Numbered from the stretch's first letter, positions 24,684 through 33,420 are shown. The stretch is DNA of 53,825 nt from an uncultured Clostridia bacterium (GCA_934631985.1 CAKTYE010000009.1:1-53825); one strand, 5' to 3'. Notes: generated from the letters alone by a model not told the origin. A program made the numbers and translations.

Positions 24684-25682
24684 ATGATGAAACTGAAGCT
24701 GCAGCTGTTTGCGGAGAACACGCAGACGACCCAAAGCTCCGGCCTTTCGGCTGAGATGAAGACCTTTTACGAGAAGCGGCTGCTGGACATTGCGGAACCG
24801 AAGCTGATGCATGGGCGGTTTGGCGACAGCTATCCCATTCCGCAAAACAGCGGCAACCAGATCGAGTTTCGCAAGTATGCGATGCTGGGCAAGGCGCTGA
24901 CACCCCTGACCGAGGGTGTGACTCCGGACGGCAACAGTCTGCATGTGACCAGCATGACCTGCCAGCTGAAGCAGTATGGCGACTGGGTGCAGATGAGCGA
25001 TCTGTTCCAGGAGACGGCGGTGGACAACAATGTGGTGCAGACCACCAAGCTGCTGGGCAGTCAGGCCGGTCGGACGCTGGACACGGTGATGCGCGAGGAA
25101 CTGTGCGGCGGCACCAATGTGATGTATGCGCCCAAGATCGTGAATGGCGCGGCGCAGGAGGTGACCAGCCGTGCGGGGCTGGACAAGACTGCGGTGCTGA
25201 CCCCTGAGCTGTTCTTCAAGGCAGCGGCGCAGCTTGCGGCGATGAATGCGGACTACATTGACGACAGCTATGTAGCGATCATTCATCCCTATGCGGCCTA
25301 TGACCTGATGCGCAACAGCGAATGGCTGGATGTACACAAGTATGCCGACCCCAGTGCCATTTACAATGGTGAGATCGGCAAGCTGGGCAATGTGCGGTTT
25401 GTATCCTCGACGGAAGCGAAGATTTGGCAGGATGAGACCTGTCCTGCGGGGCTGGGCGTTTTCGCCACGCTGGTGCTGGGTGCGCATGCCTATGGCAGCA
25501 CCTCCATTGAGGGCGGCGGCCTGCAGCACATTGTCAAGCAGCTGGGCTACGGCAACGATCCCCTGAATCAGCGCAGTTCCTGCGGCTGGAAGGCCACCAT
25601 GGCGGTGAAGCGTCTGGTGGAGGAATACATGATCCGCATCGAAAGCTGCTCCGCCTACTCCAGCCAGGTCAAGGCAAACTGA
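24684..25682 (+). CDS. major capsid protein, N4-gp56 family-like
   Basis: The 332-residue protein begins with the MKLKLQLFAE leader typical of clostridial capsid proteins. It continues with FYEKRLLDIAEPKLMHGRFGD, the IEFRKYAMLGKALTPLTEGVTP loop and WVQMSDLFQETAVD, which is the N4-gp56-type HK97-fold pattern. It should form the capsid shell. The first of two adjacent ATGs is chosen because GGAGG lies 7 nt upstream. There is no sign of decay. Confidence 0.87.
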   Translation: MMKLKLQLFAENTQTTQSSGLSAEMKTFYEKRLLDIAEPKLMHGRFGDSYPIPQNSGNQIEFRKYAMLGKALTPLTEGVTPDGNSLHVTSMTCQLKQYGDWVQMSDLFQETAVDNNVVQTTKLLGSQAGRTLDTVMREELCGGTNVMYAPKIVNGAAQEVTSRAGLDKTAVLTPELFFKAAAQLAAMNADYIDDSYVAIIHPYAAYDLMRNSEWLDVHKYADPSAIYNGEIGKLGNVRFVSSTEAKIWQDETCPAGLGVFATLVLGAHAYGSTSIEGGGLQHIVKQLGYGNDPLNQRSSCGWKATMAVKRLVEEYMIRIESCSAYSSQVKAN

Positions 25683-25702
25683 AGGGAGGCATGTGAAGAT
25701 GC

Positions 25703-25868
25703 GCCGGGGGAGGCAGCTTCTGTGCCGCCAGCCCCGCACCCTCAATCGGCGCGGCCCTTGGCCGCTTGTTTCGGGTGAGAAAGGCAGGCATGCGCAGTCG
25801 CCACTGGCGGCTATGCCTGCCTTTCCCTCCCCCGGGTCCCCTCCCGAAGGCCATGTGGGGGAGAACTT
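25703..25868 (+). repeat. R2-related long palindromic repeat
   Basis: An outer CCGGGGGAGG/CCTCCCCCGG stem and the family strings GCAGCTTCTGTGCC and CTCCCGAAGGCC mark this as an R2 relative with about 100 nt inserted in the loop. The insert forms its own hairpins, including AAAGGCAGGCAT with ATGCCTGCCTTT. It fills most of the 258-nt gap after the capsid gene. Confidence 0.7.
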
Positions 25869-25940
25869 ATGACTAGGTTCTAATAGGCTTGTATGATATT
25901 GCAGCTGTGTGAGAGACGGATGAGAGAAAAGAGGGAGCGT

Positions 25941-26159
25941 ATGGAAAACAAGGTCAAGATTAAGTTGTTTAAGGACAATGGACAGTACAAGGATGATGTA
26001 TTCGTGGCGGTCAACGGGCGCACCTTTCAGATCATGCGCGGCGTTGAGGTGGAGGTACCTGACTATGTGGAGGAGGTGCTGCGGCACTCCGAGACCCAGG
26101 ACGCACGCACTGCGGAACTGATGGAGCGGCTGGAAGCAGTCTACACCGCGCATTCCTGA
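25941..26159 (+). CDS. small conserved phage protein after the capsid gene
   Basis: The 72-residue product reads ENKVKIKLFKDNGQYKDDVF, then VAVNGRTFQIMRGVEVEVP. The pattern of a short beta-rich protein right after the capsid gene is common in clostridial prophages; its role is not established (head decoration or completion are options). The start at 25941 has AGAGGGAG; an in-frame ATG at 25893 lies in the repeat. Confidence 0.65.
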   Translation: MENKVKIKLFKDNGQYKDDVFVAVNGRTFQIMRGVEVEVPDYVEEVLRHSETQDARTAELMERLEAVYTAHS

Positions 26160-26172
26160 AGGGAGGACTGGC

Positions 26173-26541
26173 ATGACGGTCAAGGAAGCCCTCGACCTGG
26201 TGCAGGCCCTGCGTCCCCACGCCTATCCCGTGCAGGCGCTGCTGCGGGAATTGAGCAGCCTGGACGGACGCATTTGGAAGGAGATCTGGCAGGGACGGCA
26301 GGGTGCGGCAGCGGACATGCCCCAGTACACAGAGGAGCACATGGCTGACACGGCGTTGCTGGCAGAGGAGCCTTACGCGCAGATGTATCCCACCTATCTG
26401 ATGGCCCAGATAGCGCTGTGGGATGGCGAAACGGAACGGTTCAACCAGCTTGCGATGGTATTCAATGGGATTTATGAGGCATACCGGGCCTGCATCAGCC
26501 GGGAAGCGCCCTGGAAGAACGGACGGAAGTTATTTATGTAA
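26173..26541 (+). CDS. putative head-tail connector protein
   Basis: The 122-residue, mainly helical protein has LMAQIALWDGETERFNQLAM followed by VFNGIYEAYRACISRE. Proteins of this size and pattern occupy the adaptor position between capsid and tail genes in related prophages. It is 13 nt downstream of the previous gene with its own GGAGG. The specific function is inferred from position. Confidence 0.55.
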   Translation: MTVKEALDLVQALRPHAYPVQALLRELSSLDGRIWKEIWQGRQGAAADMPQYTEEHMADTALLAEEPYAQMYPTYLMAQIALWDGETERFNQLAMVFNGIYEAYRACISREAPWKNGRKLFM

Positions 26542-26580
26542 GCCTGCGGGACAGCCCGCGGACACGAAAGGAGGCGGCCT

Positions 26581-28278
26581 ATGCTGCCCTATATCTCAGG
26601 AAGCACGATGAAGCGGGAGATGCAGCGCGAATTTCGCGGGCTGAACCGACGCGCAGGTGCGGCAGAGAATGAATTTACCGCAATGACCAACATGACAGGG
26701 AGCCAGTATCCGCTGCTGGCTCCCCGGGAACCCCGGGGGCGGGTGCGGACGCTGACGAAGCTCAACGGTATGCTGGGCGGCGCGGCGCTGTGCTTTGTGG
26801 ACGGAGAGGATTTCTATTATGACGGGGCGTGCTACGGGCAGGTGGAGGACAGTGAGAAGGTCCTGGTGCGTATGGGGACGCGCATTTTAATCTTCCCGGA
26901 CAAGCTGGCCTTTGACACGCAAAGCCACAGCTTCACACCCCTGGAAAACAGGGTAACGGCGGCGGATGTGACGCTCATCCCCTGTCTGGCAGACGGAAGC
27001 GAGCTGGGCGAGGTAACGGAAAGTGCTGCTGCGCCTGACTCCCCCACCAACGCCATGCTATGGCTGGACGCGCTAAGTGGCACGCTGAAGCAATACAGCG
27101 CCGCGCAGGAGCAATGGGTGGACGTAAGCGGCACGCTGGTATGCCTGCGGGGTACGGGCATCGGTAAGGGCTTTGCTGACGGGGACGGGGTGCGCATCAG
27201 CGGCACAGGGCAGGAGGCCCTGACCGGGACGCTGCTGCTGACGGATGTGCAGGACGATCAGGTGACCGTCACGGCATTTTTGAGCAAGGGCGGCAAAGCA
27301 GCGGGCGCTGTGACGCTGGCCCGTGAGGTTCCCGACCTGGTGCTGGCAGCGGAGCTGAACAACCGCATTTGGGGCGTAGAGGCCGAGACGCAGGAAATTC
27401 GCGCCTGCAAGCTGGGCGATCCCACCAACTGGAACGTTTACGAAGGCGTTGCCACGGACAGCTATGCGGTAAGCGTCGGCTCGGACGGGGAATTCACGGG
27501 GGTGTGCAGCTTTTTAGGCTACGCGCTGTTTTTCAAGGAGGGGTGGATCCACAAGCTCTACGGCACGAAGCCTGCTGATTTCCAACTGACGGCGACCCTG
27601 GCCCGGGGCGTGGAGCAGGGCGCCTGGCGGACGCTCTGCCCGATGGGCGATACGCTGTATTACAAGGGCATCGACGGTGTGTACGCCTATGATGGCAGCC
27701 TGCCGGTGCGGGTAAGCTGGGACTGGGACGAAGGGAAGCGAAAGGGGCTTTCCGCAGCAGAGGATCGGGGACGCTATGTGTTGGGGCTGCAAACGCCCAC
27801 TGGGGAAGGCGAGGTGCTGGTATACGATCCAGCTCGAAGCCTGTGGCATCGGGAGGATGCGCTGATCGTCACACACATGGCGACGGCCTGCGGCGACGTG
27901 TGGATGGGTGATACGGCGGCACAGGTGCTATGGAGCCGCAATGGTTCGCTGCTGGCGGGTCAGCCGGGCGGCATGGCGATGGAAAGTGCTGTAAGCTGGC
28001 GTACGGAAACGGCGGACTGGAATCAGCGCTCCCCGGACAAGCAGACCTGCGTTCGGCTGCTGATCCGCGCATATTTGGAAGAAGGCACCGAGCTGACAGC
28101 GGCGATACAGTATGACTCGGACGGCGTTTGGCACAATGCGGCCCAGGTAACGGGGCATGGCAAGGGGACCATTGAAATTCCCCTGCGGCCCCGACGCTGC
28201 GACCATTTGCGTCTGGCGCTTTCGGGCGTGGGCGGCGCGGTGATCTACAGCATTGCGCGGGAATATCGGACAAAGTAA
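26581..28278 (+). CDS. phage stabiliser or tail-tube-like structural protein
   Basis: The 565-residue, beta-rich protein opens with LPYISGSTMKREMQREFRGLN and has repeated WD/beta-propeller-like segments (NRIWGVEAETQEIRACKLGDPTNW, LYYKGIDGVYAYDG). This resembles the large structural protein after the connector in podovirus-like clostridial prophages, possibly the tail stabiliser. A GGAGG site precedes the ATG. No enzymatic motif is seen. Confidence 0.55.
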   Translation: MLPYISGSTMKREMQREFRGLNRRAGAAENEFTAMTNMTGSQYPLLAPREPRGRVRTLTKLNGMLGGAALCFVDGEDFYYDGACYGQVEDSEKVLVRMGTRILIFPDKLAFDTQSHSFTPLENRVTAADVTLIPCLADGSELGEVTESAAAPDSPTNAMLWLDALSGTLKQYSAAQEQWVDVSGTLVCLRGTGIGKGFADGDGVRISGTGQEALTGTLLLTDVQDDQVTVTAFLSKGGKAAGAVTLAREVPDLVLAAELNNRIWGVEAETQEIRACKLGDPTNWNVYEGVATDSYAVSVGSDGEFTGVCSFLGYALFFKEGWIHKLYGTKPADFQLTATLARGVEQGAWRTLCPMGDTLYYKGIDGVYAYDGSLPVRVSWDWDEGKRKGLSAAEDRGRYVLGLQTPTGEGEVLVYDPARSLWHREDALIVTHMATACGDVWMGDTAAQVLWSRNGSLLAGQPGGMAMESAVSWRTETADWNQRSPDKQTCVRLLIRAYLEEGTELTAAIQYDSDGVWHNAAQVTGHGKGTIEIPLRPRRCDHLRLALSGVGGAVIYSIAREYRTK

Positions 28279-28290
28279 AGGAGGGACGGC

Positions 28291-29448
28291 ATGGCAGTAT
28301 TTCAGCTGAGCCTGCCCGCATCGCTGGCAGAGGGTTCACCCTCCTCAGAGGAAAGCCGTAAAATTCGCAGCTATCTGTTCCAGCTGACGGAACAGCTTCG
28401 CTATACGCTGCAAAACCTGGGGGACGAGAACTTCGGCGGTGCGGGCATTTCCGCAAGCCAGGTGCGCGATCTGCCAGAAACGGCGGCAAAGGCGGCGCGA
28501 ATGGAAATCCGTCAGGCAAAGATCGGTGCGGCGCAAATTCAGCATCTGGAGGCACAGGTGGCGAAGATCGTCACGGCGACACTGGGGACAGCGGTCATCG
28601 ACTGGGCGCAGATCAGCGCATTGACGGCGACCATGGCAGCCATTGCGCAGGCACAGGTGCAGGCCGCAACCATCGGCTGGGCGCAGATCAGCGGCATGAC
28701 AGCGGACACGGCGCTTTTCGTCAAGACAGAGGCGGACAAGCTCTTTGCGCAGGACCTGGCGGTGGGCAATGCAAACATTGTGGACCTGAACGCCGGGAAA
28801 ATCACCGCCGGAACGCTGAGCGTTGAACGGCTGGTGCTGGTGGGTTCGGACAAGTCCGTGATGTATGAGATCAACCGACTGAACGGCACAACGCAGCTCA
28901 GCCAGTCCACGCTGGACGGCGGCAGCATTACGGAAAAGAGCATTACGGCTGACCAGCTGGTCGCCGGGGGCATCACAGCAAAATGCCTGAATGTGGAGGA
29001 GATTTTCGGCTCCGAGGCCTTGGTGGGCAGGATCACCTCCCGCAACATCGACGTGAGCGAGCTGTTTGCCTCCTCGGCCACGGCGGGCATCATCCACACG
29101 GGACACTTGGCGGCTGATGTGGGCGGTTCACTGAACCTTTCGGCAAACGGCTCCATCACCATGCTGACCGGGCGGACCGAGGAGCTGGAAGCGGGCATGG
29201 AGCAATACGACGCTTACTTCCGCTTTGATGAAGAAGGGCTGCACCTGGGTAAGCGCGGCGAGCCGCTGGAGCTGAACCTGCGCAATGATCGCATTTGCTT
29301 TCTGGATCAGCAGGGCAGCGAGGTGGCCTACGTCAGCTCGGGTAAGCTGTTTATCGCCAATGCGGAGATCACCAGCAGCCTGCGCGTTGGCAGCTACACC
29401 TGGCAGAAGATGCCGGACAACTCACTGGGGTTGATCTTTAACCCCTGA
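28291..29448 (+). CDS. tail fibre or tail-tip-like protein
   Basis: The 385-residue protein has an N-terminal helical part, then repeated short motifs with the pattern AxIGWAQI, AGKITAGTLS and VAGGITAKCLN, typical of trimeric phage fibres. A C-terminal domain (FRFDEEGLHLGKRGEPLEL, GSYTWQKMPDNSLGLIF) matches the end domain of many Firmicutes siphovirus tail proteins. It probably contacts the host surface. AAAGGAGG precedes its start. Confidence 0.65.
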   Translation: MAVFQLSLPASLAEGSPSSEESRKIRSYLFQLTEQLRYTLQNLGDENFGGAGISASQVRDLPETAAKAARMEIRQAKIGAAQIQHLEAQVAKIVTATLGTAVIDWAQISALTATMAAIAQAQVQAATIGWAQISGMTADTALFVKTEADKLFAQDLAVGNANIVDLNAGKITAGTLSVERLVLVGSDKSVMYEINRLNGTTQLSQSTLDGGSITEKSITADQLVAGGITAKCLNVEEIFGSEALVGRITSRNIDVSELFASSATAGIIHTGHLAADVGGSLNLSANGSITMLTGRTEELEAGMEQYDAYFRFDEEGLHLGKRGEPLELNLRNDRICFLDQQGSEVAYVSSGKLFIANAEITSSLRVGSYTWQKMPDNSLGLIFNP

Positions 29449-29464
29449 TAAAGGAGGATGACGC

Positions 29465-30238
29465 ATGGCAGAGCAGAAGAAAACGGCGGCACAGCTATGG
29501 CAGGAAGCCCAGGACGCACAGCGGCGTTGGCAGCAGGTGCAGCAGCAGGCGCCCGGCGCATATCAGAGTGGGTATGGCGCACAGATCGACGCGCTGCTGG
29601 CGCAGCTGGACACGCGGCCTAGGTTCCAGTATGACATGAACGGCGATGCGCTGTACAAGCAGTATCAGCAGCAGTACGCACGTCAGGGCAAGACCGCGAT
29701 GGCGGACACGCTGGGTGCTGCAGCGGGGCTGACCGGGGGCTATGGCAGCAGCTACGCGGTGACGGCAGGCAATCAAGCCTATCAGGCGTATCTGGCAAAG
29801 ATGCAGGACGTGGTACCCAGCCTATACCAGGCAGCCTATGCACGGTATCAGGATGAGGGAGCGGCGCTGGAAAACAAGCTGGCACGGCTGCAGGGGCTGG
29901 AATCCACCGCCTATAGCTTGTGGAAGGATCAGGTCACGCAGCATCAGGCGGCGGAGCAAAGCGCCATGGATTACTGGCAGTACCTGAACGATGCAGCCTA
30001 CAAATCCCAACAGGATGAGCAGGCACAGCAGAACTGGCAGAAGAACTTCGACATGAAGTATCCGCAGACGGCGGCTCCCGTCAGCAGCGGCGGCAGCTCC
30101 CGCAAAAAGAAAAGCAGCAGCCTGGCGGCAAAGGTGGTCTCGGGCGTGAAGAAGCTGCCGCAGACCACGAAAGCCGTCACGCCCGCCGCATCCCAGCGCA
30201 GGCAGGGCAGGAGCTTTTATCAGACAATGCTGACCTGA
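29465..30238 (+). CDS. phage structural protein, Gln/Ala/Tyr-rich (possible internal or ejection protein)
   Basis: The 257-residue protein is rich in Gln, Ala and Tyr. It has FQYDMNGDALYKQYQQQYARQ, then TLGAAAGLTGGYGSSYAVTAG, followed by helical heptads and a basic, Ser-rich C-terminus (SRKKKSSSLAAKVVSG). Proteins of this composition recur in clostridial prophages of this type with no proven role. DNA-binding or membrane-active ejection proteins can look like this. It is the last cassette gene, and no holin, lysin or integrase follows. Confidence 0.55.
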   Translation: MAEQKKTAAQLWQEAQDAQRRWQQVQQQAPGAYQSGYGAQIDALLAQLDTRPRFQYDMNGDALYKQYQQQYARQGKTAMADTLGAAAGLTGGYGSSYAVTAGNQAYQAYLAKMQDVVPSLYQAAYARYQDEGAALENKLARLQGLESTAYSLWKDQVTQHQAAEQSAMDYWQYLNDAAYKSQQDEQAQQNWQKNFDMKYPQTAAPVSSGGSSRKKKSSSLAAKVVSGVKKLPQTTKAVTPAASQRRQGRSFYQTMLT

Positions 30239-30250
30239 CGGACATCAAAA

Positions 30251-30284
30251 GAGGAGACAGTTCCCTTTCGGGAGCTGTCTCCTC
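30251..30284 (-). terminator. terminator of modA, also the end of the virion cassette
   Basis: A 15-bp stem with one G-T pair (30251-30265 with 30270-30284) and a TTTC loop. On the minus strand it is followed by TTTTGATGT, so it fits modA best; on the plus strand the T run is missing, but the stem may still stop cassette transcription. Confidence 0.75.
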
Positions 30285-30301
30285 CTTGCATTGTGTGCGA
30301 A

Positions 30302-31126
30302 TTACTTCGCAGCCTCCACGGGAGAGAAGCCAACGGACTCGAACACCTTCATGGCTTCCTCGGTCTGCAGGTAGTCCAGGAAAGCCTGGGCAGCCTCGGC
30401 ATGCTGAGCAGTCTTCAGCACGGAAGCGGGATAGATGACCTGACCGCACATTTCAGCAGTCGCGGCATCCATCACGGTCAGGCCCGCAGAGAAAGCGTCG
30501 GTGCAGTAGATAATGCCCGCATCCACGCTGCCCTCGGACACCTGGGTGGTAACTTCCTTCACGTTGGTGCCATAGGTCAGGTTGCCGGCCTTCGCCAGCG
30601 CATCCTCGTCCAGGCCATAGTAAGCCAGGATTTTCTGGGTGTACTGACCCACGGGCACATCGCTGTTGCCCATGGCCAGCAGCACTTCGCCGTTCTTCAG
30701 CATCTCAGCCAGCTGATCGAAGGTGGTGATGCCCTTGGGGTTGCCTTCCGGCACAACCAGGGTCACCTTGTTCTCCAGCAGGTTGATGCGGCTGTCGGGA
30801 TCCACGAAGTCCAGACCTTCGGTGTTCACGGAAGCATCCGCAGTGATGTCCATCTGGTTCATCTGCTTCTGACCGGCAGAGATGAACAGGTCGCACTCGG
30901 CGCCTTCCTGAATCTGGGTCTTCAGGGTGCCGGAGGAATCGAAGTTGTAGGTGATCGTCACACCGGGGTTCGCAGCTTCGTAGGTCTCCTTGATCTGCGT
31001 CAGGGTTTCCGTCATCGAAGCGGCAGCGAACACGATGACTTCCGTGTTCGTGGTCTCGGCCAGCGACGCACAGGTGCAGGTCAGAACCATTGCCAGAGCT
31101 ACCAGGGCACTTACCAGTTTCTTCAT
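30302..31126 (-). CDS. modA: molybdate/tungstate-binding protein of an ABC transporter
   Basis: The 274-residue protein has a Sec signal (MKKLVSALVALAMVLTC...SLA) and the ModA pattern: VIVFAAASMTETLTQI, YNFDSSGTLKTQIQEGAECDLF, VPEGNPKG and GIIYCTDAF. It binds molybdate or tungstate outside the membrane. I see no clear lipobox, although cysteines lie near the cleavage region. No modB or modC follows; the gene ends at a terminator, so the permease must be encoded elsewhere. The start at 31126 has AAGGAG; a longer in-frame reading has none. Confidence 0.9.
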   Translation of the reverse strand: MKKLVSALVALAMVLTCTCASLAETTNTEVIVFAAASMTETLTQIKETYEAANPGVTITYNFDSSGTLKTQIQEGAECDLFISAGQKQMNQMDITADASVNTEGLDFVDPDSRINLLENKVTLVVPEGNPKGITTFDQLAEMLKNGEVLLAMGNSDVPVGQYTQKILAYYGLDEDALAKAGNLTYGTNVKEVTTQVSEGSVDAGIIYCTDAFSAGLTVMDAATAEMCGQVIYPASVLKTAQHAEAAQAFLDYLQTEEAMKVFESVGFSPVEAAK

Positions 31127-31141
31127 GGTCTTTCTCCTTGC

Positions 31142-31190
31142 GTTCCTTATTTCAGGAACATGTATTTGCAAAGCGCCTGAATTTACAGGC
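31142..31190 (-). promoter_or_regulatory. two inverted repeats directly upstream of modA
   Basis: GTTCCT/AGGAAC (31142-31147 with 31154-31159) and GCCTG/CAGGC (31175-31179 with 31186-31190) lie just before the modA ribosome site. They are candidates for a metal-responsive repressor site or short leader hairpins. No convincing -10/-35 pair was found here. Confidence 0.35.
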
Positions 31191-31222
31191 ACATATGCAC
31201 GAGTGGGAGAAATGGGGGTACT

Positions 31223-31280
31223 GCGAGGGAGGCGGCTTCTGTGCCAGAAGCCCCTCCCTCGCGCTCCCTCCCGAAGAGCA
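31223..31280 (+). repeat. R2 palindromic repeat, copy 2
   Basis: It has the same two nested stems as copy 1 (GCGAGGGAGG with CCTCCCTCGC, GCTTCTG with CAGAAGC) and the tail GCTCCCTCCCGAAGAGC. It lies in the 381-nt gap between modA and the MOSC-MogA gene; the middle of this gap (31300-31430) is AT-rich without a gene. Confidence 0.8.
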
Positions 31281-31436
31281 GCAGAGGGGGTGCATTATTG
31301 GGTGCTTCTGCTGACTCTTTGGGGATTGCAGCTTTTCAAACCTGCTTATTTATTTGACAAGATCTTTGAAATTCCTGCTTTCTTTTTGTCAAAAACTGAT
31401 AATTTAGAAAATGCGGCGTATTAAAAGAACTATAGC

Positions 31437-31505
31437 CGCTCTTCGGAAAAGGGTTCGGGGCTAGCGGCACAGAAGCTGCCTCCCCCGGCGTTCTTCTCTC
31501 GCACA
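31437..31505 (-). repeat. partial R2-related repeat
   Basis: Read on the minus strand it gives GCCGGGGGAGGCAGCTTCTG, then TGCCGCTAGCCCCGAACC, matching the 5' half of the 25703-25868 element. The 3' half is absent, so it looks truncated. Confidence 0.6.
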
Positions 31506-31507
31506 GC

Positions 31508-32443
31508 TCACTTCCGTGCGCAGTCTTGAACCTCGTTGCGCAGGAGACCCATCGCGTGAGGGATCGTGTCCATGAAAACGTCCATGCTTTCCATGCAAGC
31601 CTTGGGACTGCCGGGAAGATTGATGATGAGCGTTTTGTTGCGAATGACGGACTGCGCGCGGGAAAGCATCGCATGCTTGGTGAACTGCATGGACGCGGCG
31701 CGAATAGCTTCCGCAATGCCGGGAGCCAGACGGGTCGCCACGGCAAGGGTCGCTTCGGGCGTGGTGTCCCGGGGCGAGAAGCCCGTGCCGCCCGTGGTCA
31801 GAATCAGATCCAGCTGGCGCTGATCCGCCAGGCGAATCAGGTGCGTCTTCAGCAGGCTCTGCTCGTCTGCAATGAGGATCTGCTCCACCACATCATAGCC
31901 GCTGGCCTTCAGACGCTCGGCAATGGCAGGGCCGCTCTTGTCCTCGCGCTCGCCGCGCGCACCCTTGTCGGACAGCGTGATGACCGCCGCCTGCCAGGGA
32001 CGCGGCTCCTTGCGGGGTTCAATGACCATTTCATCCCCCACATGAATGGTGCCGCTTTCCAGCACCCGGGCAAACACGCCCTCCCGGGGCATGATGCAGT
32101 CGCCCATCTTTTTGAAGATTTCACAGTGGCTGTGGCATTCCTTGCCGATCTGCGTCATTTCCAGCAGCACGTCGCCACAGCGCAGCAGCGTACCCACGGG
32201 CAGAGCGCGGAAGTCAAAGCCCTCCACCACCAGATTTTCGCCAAACGCGCCGGGAATGACGTTCGCACCCTTTTCGTTGAATGCAGCGATCTTGTCCGCG
32301 CTGAGCAGGCTTACCTGGCGGTGCCAGTTGCCTGCATGCGCATCGCCGTCAATGCCCCAGTTCACCTCAAAATAACCGCTGTTTACATCCTGCTTTTGAA
32401 TCCCGCGGCGGTCGCTGGTGCAGACCGCAATCACCTTGCCCAT
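31508..32443 (-). CDS. MOSC domain / MogA-MoaB-like molybdopterin adenylyltransferase fusion
   Basis: Residues 1-143 form a MOSC domain (YFEVNWGIDGDAHAGNWHRQVSL, GAFGENLVVEGFD, and the cysteines in IGKECHSHCEIFKKMGDC). Residues 150-311 form a MogA/MoaB domain (AAVITLSDKGARGEREDKSG, LILTTGGTGFSPRDTTPEATL, NLPGSPKA). The second half should adenylate molybdopterin before metal insertion; the MOSC part may pass sulfur or the metal complex. It is the last gene of the moe-moa operon, 5 nt after moaA. Confidence 0.9.
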   Translation of the reverse strand: MGKVIAVCTSDRRGIQKQDVNSGYFEVNWGIDGDAHAGNWHRQVSLLSADKIAAFNEKGANVIPGAFGENLVVEGFDFRALPVGTLLRCGDVLLEMTQIGKECHSHCEIFKKMGDCIMPREGVFARVLESGTIHVGDEMVIEPRKEPRPWQAAVITLSDKGARGEREDKSGPAIAERLKASGYDVVEQILIADEQSLLKTHLIRLADQRQLDLILTTGGTGFSPRDTTPEATLAVATRLAPGIAEAIRAASMQFTKHAMLSRAQSVIRNKTLIINLPGSPKACMESMDVFMDTIPHAMGLLRNEVQDCARK

Positions 32444-32448
32444 GCTCT

Positions 32449-33420
32449 TTATCCTCCAATTTCATTCATGCGGCGGCTCTCTGCGTCCGCCACCTGCTCC
32501 TGAAAGCCGTGTCTGCGCGGCTTGCCAGCAATGGCCTCCGCCAGCACCTCCCGCAGGGCTTCGTCCGTGACGCCGCCGCGCAGCAGCGTGCGCAGATCAA
32601 CGCCCGCCTTGTGGTTCAGGCACAGCTTCAGGAAGCCATCTGCCGTCAGGCGCACACGGTTGCACTGGTCACAGAACTCATGGCTCAGGGGGCTGATGAA
32701 GCCCAGCGAACCCACAAAGCCTGCCGGACGGACATACTTCGCGGGGCCGTAGCCGTGTACGCTGTCATCCTCTGCCAAGGCACCAAAGGCCGCCTCCATG
32801 CGGCGCTGCATCTCATCCGTGTGGATGGGCTGCAATGCCTTGCCGCAGCCCAGGGGCATCAATTCAATGAAGCGTACGCAAATGGGCCGTGTCCGGGCTA
32901 GCTCTGCCAGCTGCACCAGCCCTGCATCGTTCATGCCCTGCACGGGTACGGCGTTGATCTTCACCGTCAGCCCCGCCGCCAGCGCTTCGTCAATGACGCG
33001 CAGCACCACATTCACATTGCCGCCGCGAGTCATGGCGCGGAAGGTCTCTGCATCCACGCTGTCCATGGAGACGTTCACCGCGGTAAGGCCCTTGGCCTTG
33101 GCCTCCTCCACCCTGCCGTCCAGCAGCAGCGCATTGGTGGTCATGGAAATGGTCTCGATGCCGGGGATATGGTGCAGCATGTCCACCAGCTCCAGGCAGC
33201 CCTTGCGCGCCATGGGTTCGCCGCCCGTGACCCGCAGATGCTTCACCCCCAGCGCCGCCGCCTGTGCCGCCACACGGGTGATCTCCTCATAGGTCAGCAC
33301 ATCCTCATGACGGAAGCACTGCACACCGCCCTCGGGCATGCAGTAGACGCAGCGCAGATTGCAGCGGTCCGTAATGGAAATGCGCAGATAGTCGATGTTG
33401 CGTCCGCAGCGGTCAATCAT
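32449..33420 (-). CDS. moaA: GTP 3',8-cyclase (Moco step 1)
   Basis: This radical-SAM enzyme has the N-terminal cluster motif CNLRCVYC, the GGEPMARKG SAM-binding segment, and the C-terminal cluster cysteines in CDQCNRVRLTADGFLKLC. It ends with the conserved Gly-Gly (NEIGG) needed for activity. The start at 33420 overlaps moaC by 8 nt and follows GAGGTGGCGCAGG; a longer frame upstream lies inside moaC. With MoaC it makes cyclic pyranopterin monophosphate. Confidence 0.95.
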   Translation of the reverse strand: MIDRCGRNIDYLRISITDRCNLRCVYCMPEGGVQCFRHEDVLTYEEITRVAAQAAALGVKHLRVTGGEPMARKGCLELVDMLHHIPGIETISMTTNALLLDGRVEEAKAKGLTAVNVSMDSVDAETFRAMTRGGNVNVVLRVIDEALAAGLTVKINAVPVQGMNDAGLVQLAELARTRPICVRFIELMPLGCGKALQPIHTDEMQRRMEAAFGALAEDDSVHGYGPAKYVRPAGFVGSLGFISPLSHEFCDQCNRVRLTADGFLKLCLNHKAGVDLRTLLRGGVTDEALREVLAEAIAGKPRRHGFQEQVADAESRRMNEIGG

